Source: Winogradskyella eckloniae (GTDB lineage: Bacteria; Bacteroidota; Bacteroidia; Flavobacteriales; Flavobacteriaceae). Taken from it: 64,000 nt of DNA. Both the position numbers and the translations under genes were made by a program. The notes below the pieces were generated by a model that worked only from the letters and a program-made list of their open reading frames with translations, did no database searches and was not told where the DNA came from. The stretch's first letter is position 1. Every line of letters begins with the position of its first letter. Shown piece by piece: positions 61,845 to 64,000 of this stretch. The DNA lies in assembly GCF_013249045.1 (NCBI RefSeq), contig NZ_JABRWP010000003.1:186001-250000 (forward strand), written 5' to 3'.

Positions 61845-64000
61845 TTAGTGTACAGCATGGTGTTCATTATCCATGGTATCGCAATGCATTAATTTATCTT
61901 CTTTCTTCTTAACAGGTTGGGTTTTTAACCCTTTGTTTTTATCTTGAAGCATTAGATTAATCAACTCGCTTTTTTCCTTTTTAATCGCTTCGCGCATTTG
62001 CTTGTCTTTTTTAAGGTCAAAATAAGTAACACCTTCAATAATTGTCTTTTCAGCTTTGGCATATACAGATAATGGATGGTCTGTCCATAAGACTACATCA
62101 GCATCTTTTCCAACTTTTAAACTTCCCACACGATTATCTAAATGTAAAAGTTTCGCCGGATTCAAAGTCACAAATTTCCAAGCCTCTTCTTCACTAATAC
62201 CACCATATTTTACTGATTTAGCAGCTTCTTGGTTGAGTCGTCTAGACATTTCAGCATCATCAGAATTTATAGCCACAGTAACACCTGCATTGTGCATAAT
62301 TGCTGCATTGTACGGAATGGCATCATTTACTTCGTATTTATAAGCCCACCAATCGCTAAAAGTAGAACCACCAACACCATGGTCTTTCATTTTATCGGCT
62401 ACTTTGTAACCTTCAAGAATATGCGTAAAGGTGTTAATTTTAAAGTCGAATTGTTCTGCCACCTTCATTAACATATTTATTTCACTTTGCACATAAGAAT
62501 GACACGAAATAAAGCGTTCGCTATTTAAAATTTCGGCCAATGTTTCCATTTCAATATCCTTTCGGTATGGTTTGCCACTTTTCTTTAAATCATCATAAGC
62601 TTTGGCTCTAGTAAAGTAATCGATGAATACTTGCTCAACACCCATACGAGATTGTGGGAAACGCGAATTTCTTCGCATACGCGATTGTTTTACGTTTTCT
62701 CCTAAAGCGAATTTTATAAACTTTGGCGAATTATCATAGATTAAGTTTTCAGCAGATTCGCCCCATTTCAATTTTATAATAGCAGAACGTCCACCAATAG
62801 GATTTGCCGAACCATGTAAAATTTGAATCGAAGTAACACCACCTGCTAAATTTCTATAAATTTCAATGGATTCATCATCTAAAACATCTTCAATAGTTAC
62901 TTCTGCAGAAGAATTCTGTCCGCCTTCATTTATAGATGACGCTGCAATATGCGAATGTTCATCTATAATTCCAGCAGTAATGTGTTTACCAGTAGCATCA
63001 ATGACTTTCGCTTTTTTGCTTGAAAGATTTTTGCCAATTTTAGAAATTTTTCCATCTTTTATTAAAACGTCTGTGTTCTCTAAAACACCTTCCTTTTCAT
63101 TTGTCCAAACGGTGGCGTTTTTAAATAATAAAGTTTCAGATTTAGGTTTTTCTTCAAAACCATAGGCTAAATTAGGATACGAAATAGGACTCATAAAAGG
63201 GGTTTCCTTTACAACGTCATGTCGCTTTTTTCCATCTTTTTTATCTTCCTTTTGTTTTGCTTTTATAGCATTGAAAGGCATTTCATTACCATTAGGTAGT
63301 ATGGCTTTTCCGTTCAAAGAATTATGATTTGCAGCGTTAGCAACAATTCTAATAAATTCATGTTTTGTGCTGTCTGCTGTTTTAAATGTTAAGGTTGCCC
63401 AATCATTTTTATAACTCATTTTAGTCCCTAATTCCTTGTCGTCATTTTTAATTTTAGCCTTAGGTTTACTAGTACTACCAGAGATATTTAATTCGTAATC
63501 CGAACCATTAATTTTGAAAGTATAATCGCCATCAATATCTGTTTTGCTCATATCAGAAATTACATTAGCAGTACCTTGAACCCAATTTTCGTATAGTTTG
63601 GTTTTCTTTTCAAAAATATCGCCATCTGTAATTAAAAAGTTAGCGTAGCTACCGGTTTTTAAAGTCCCTAAAACATCTGATTTTCCTAATAATGAAGCTG
63701 GAACCGTCGTTAGAGCCTCTAGTGCTTTTTGCTTAGAAAGTCCCATTTCTATGGCTTTCATTAGGTTGGTTTTAAATGACTTTTTAGATTTTAAACCATG
63801 CGTTGTAAACGTGAAATTGATACCGTTTTCTGCTAATAACCTCGGATTGTGTGGTTCTTGATTCCAAGAACGCATATCGCTTAAAGACAAGGTGTTTGCT
63901 AAGAAAGGGTCTTCAACGTCATAAGCCAATTGAAAATCTAAGGGTAGAATGATGGTTGCATTTGTTGCTTTAACTTCGCTAATACGTTCGTACTCGTCGC
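61845..64000 (-). CDS. Secreted double-domain amidohydrolase (partial, 5' end outside window)
   Basis: The frame stays open to the right edge (…DEYERISEVKATNATIIL continues upstream), so the N-terminus is missing. The visible part begins in a first amidohydrolase-like domain, whose strand-8 region reads FTFTTHGLKSKKSF with His where Asp is expected. A β-rich linker follows. The second, complete domain has HITAGIIDEHSHIAASS (HxH), SCHSYVQSEI, NTFTHILEGY and VAINSDDAEMSRR, so all metal ligands are present. LNPAKLLHLDNRVGSLKVGKDADVVLW closes it. The tail ends in HCDTMDNEHHAVH. It is probably an imidazolonepropionase/dipeptidase-like periplasmic hydrolase; the substrate is unknown. Confidence 0.88.
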   Translation of the reverse strand, partial: DEYERISEVKATNATIILPLDFQLAYDVEDPFLANTLSLSDMRSWNQEPHNPRLLAENGINFTFTTHGLKSKKSFKTNLMKAIEMGLSKQKALEALTTVPASLLGKSDVLGTLKTGSYANFLITDGDIFEKKTKLYENWVQGTANVISDMSKTDIDGDYTFKINGSDYELNISGSTSKPKAKIKNDDKELGTKMSYKNDWATLTFKTADSTKHEFIRIVANAANHNSLNGKAILPNGNEMPFNAIKAKQKEDKKDGKKRHDVVKETPFMSPISYPNLAYGFEEKPKSETLLFKNATVWTNEKEGVLENTDVLIKDGKISKIGKNLSSKKAKVIDATGKHITAGIIDEHSHIAASSINEGGQNSSAEVTIEDVLDDESIEIYRNLAGGVTSIQILHGSANPIGGRSAIIKLKWGESAENLIYDNSPKFIKFALGENVKQSRMRRNSRFPQSRMGVEQVFIDYFTRAKAYDDLKKSGKPYRKDIEMETLAEILNSERFISCHSYVQSEINMLMKVAEQFDFKINTFTHILEGYKVADKMKDHGVGGSTFSDWWAYKYEVNDAIPYNAAIMHNAGVTVAINSDDAEMSRRLNQEAAKSVKYGGISEEEAWKFVTLNPAKLLHLDNRVGSLKVGKDADVVLWTDHPLSVYAKAEKTIIEGVTYFDLKKDKQMREAIKKEKSELINLMLQDKNKGLKTQPVKKKEDKLMHCDTMDNEHHAVH

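Noticed and set aside
1-64000. tRNA, rRNA or tmRNA genes in intergenic regions
   Set aside because: Reading all gaps over about 100 bases, I found no cloverleaf-like arms with conserved GTTCRA or rRNA-like segments; a covariance-model search would be decisive.

Overview
The window looks like a chromosomal segment of a marine-type member of the Flavobacteriaceae (Bacteroidota). The support is the AT-rich base composition, six secreted proteins with type IX secretion (T9SS) tails, Bacteroidota-type -7 promoter boxes (TAnnTTTG) in front of several genes, almost no Shine-Dalgarno sequences, and families typical of the group (DUF5606, DUF349, OstA-like, DUF6503, COX15-type heme A synthase). I see no rRNA, tRNA, CRISPR array, prophage or complete insertion sequence. 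Genus-level assignment is not possible from sequence reading alone.

Layout. 1-1813: 5' part of a TPR sensor histidine kinase that runs off the left edge. 2054-17652: five large T9SS type B surface proteins, all on the minus strand, built from a shared ~85-95 residue repeat with a CDxDxDG-like start and a second conserved Cys; two of the five also carry a choice-of-anchor L domain. A decayed C-terminal scrap of a further such gene lies at 4479-4560. 17782-19635: an ABC-2 type transporter pair. 19759-21335: a cryptic kinase-like protein convergent with a pRiA4b ORF-3-like protein. 21470-24012: heme A synthase and the CCA-adding enzyme. 24070-33839: a surface-glycan (LPS core/oligosaccharide-like) locus with a sugar nucleotidyltransferase, a FlaA1/CapD-type dehydratase, three GT4, three GT2 and one GT9 glycosyltransferase and a Kdo-kinase-like protein. 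33929-37658: housekeeping genes dapD, ruvX, def, DUF5606 and mazG, with an apparently non-coding stretch carrying two plus-strand terminators between dapD and ruvX. 38021-44310: a DUF349 protein, aroE, two tandem DUF368 proteins (family of candidate undecaprenyl-phosphate translocases) and a TPR protein. 44472-51600: a Fur-family regulator, purA, an OstA/LptA-like protein and a class III aminotransferase in one apparent operon, then the Rel/SpoT (p)ppGpp enzyme. 51699-54987: SdpI-like membrane protein, SDR oxidoreductase, Ste24-type M48 protease, SpoU-type RNA methyltransferase. 55324-59978: a secreted orphan, a sixth surface protein that reuses the same repeat and anchor-L modules but ends in a type A T9SS tail, and a DUF6503 lipoprotein. 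60056-64000: a small lipoprotein and a pair of secreted amidohydrolase-like proteins, the smaller of which lacks the metal ligands; the larger runs off the right edge.

How it fits together. Much of the window concerns the cell envelope: T9SS cargo, glycan synthesis (T9SS type A cargo and LPS share A-LPS-type chemistry in this phylum), LPS transport (OstA-like), lipid-carrier recycling (DUF368) and envelope proteolysis (M48). The most unusual content is the repeat-protein family (24 repeats in six genes), the kinase-like orphan at 19759, the catalytically degenerate amidohydrolase partner at 60521, and the double-terminator non-coding region at 34745-35160. Functional statements are based on motif recognition by eye; no database search was run.
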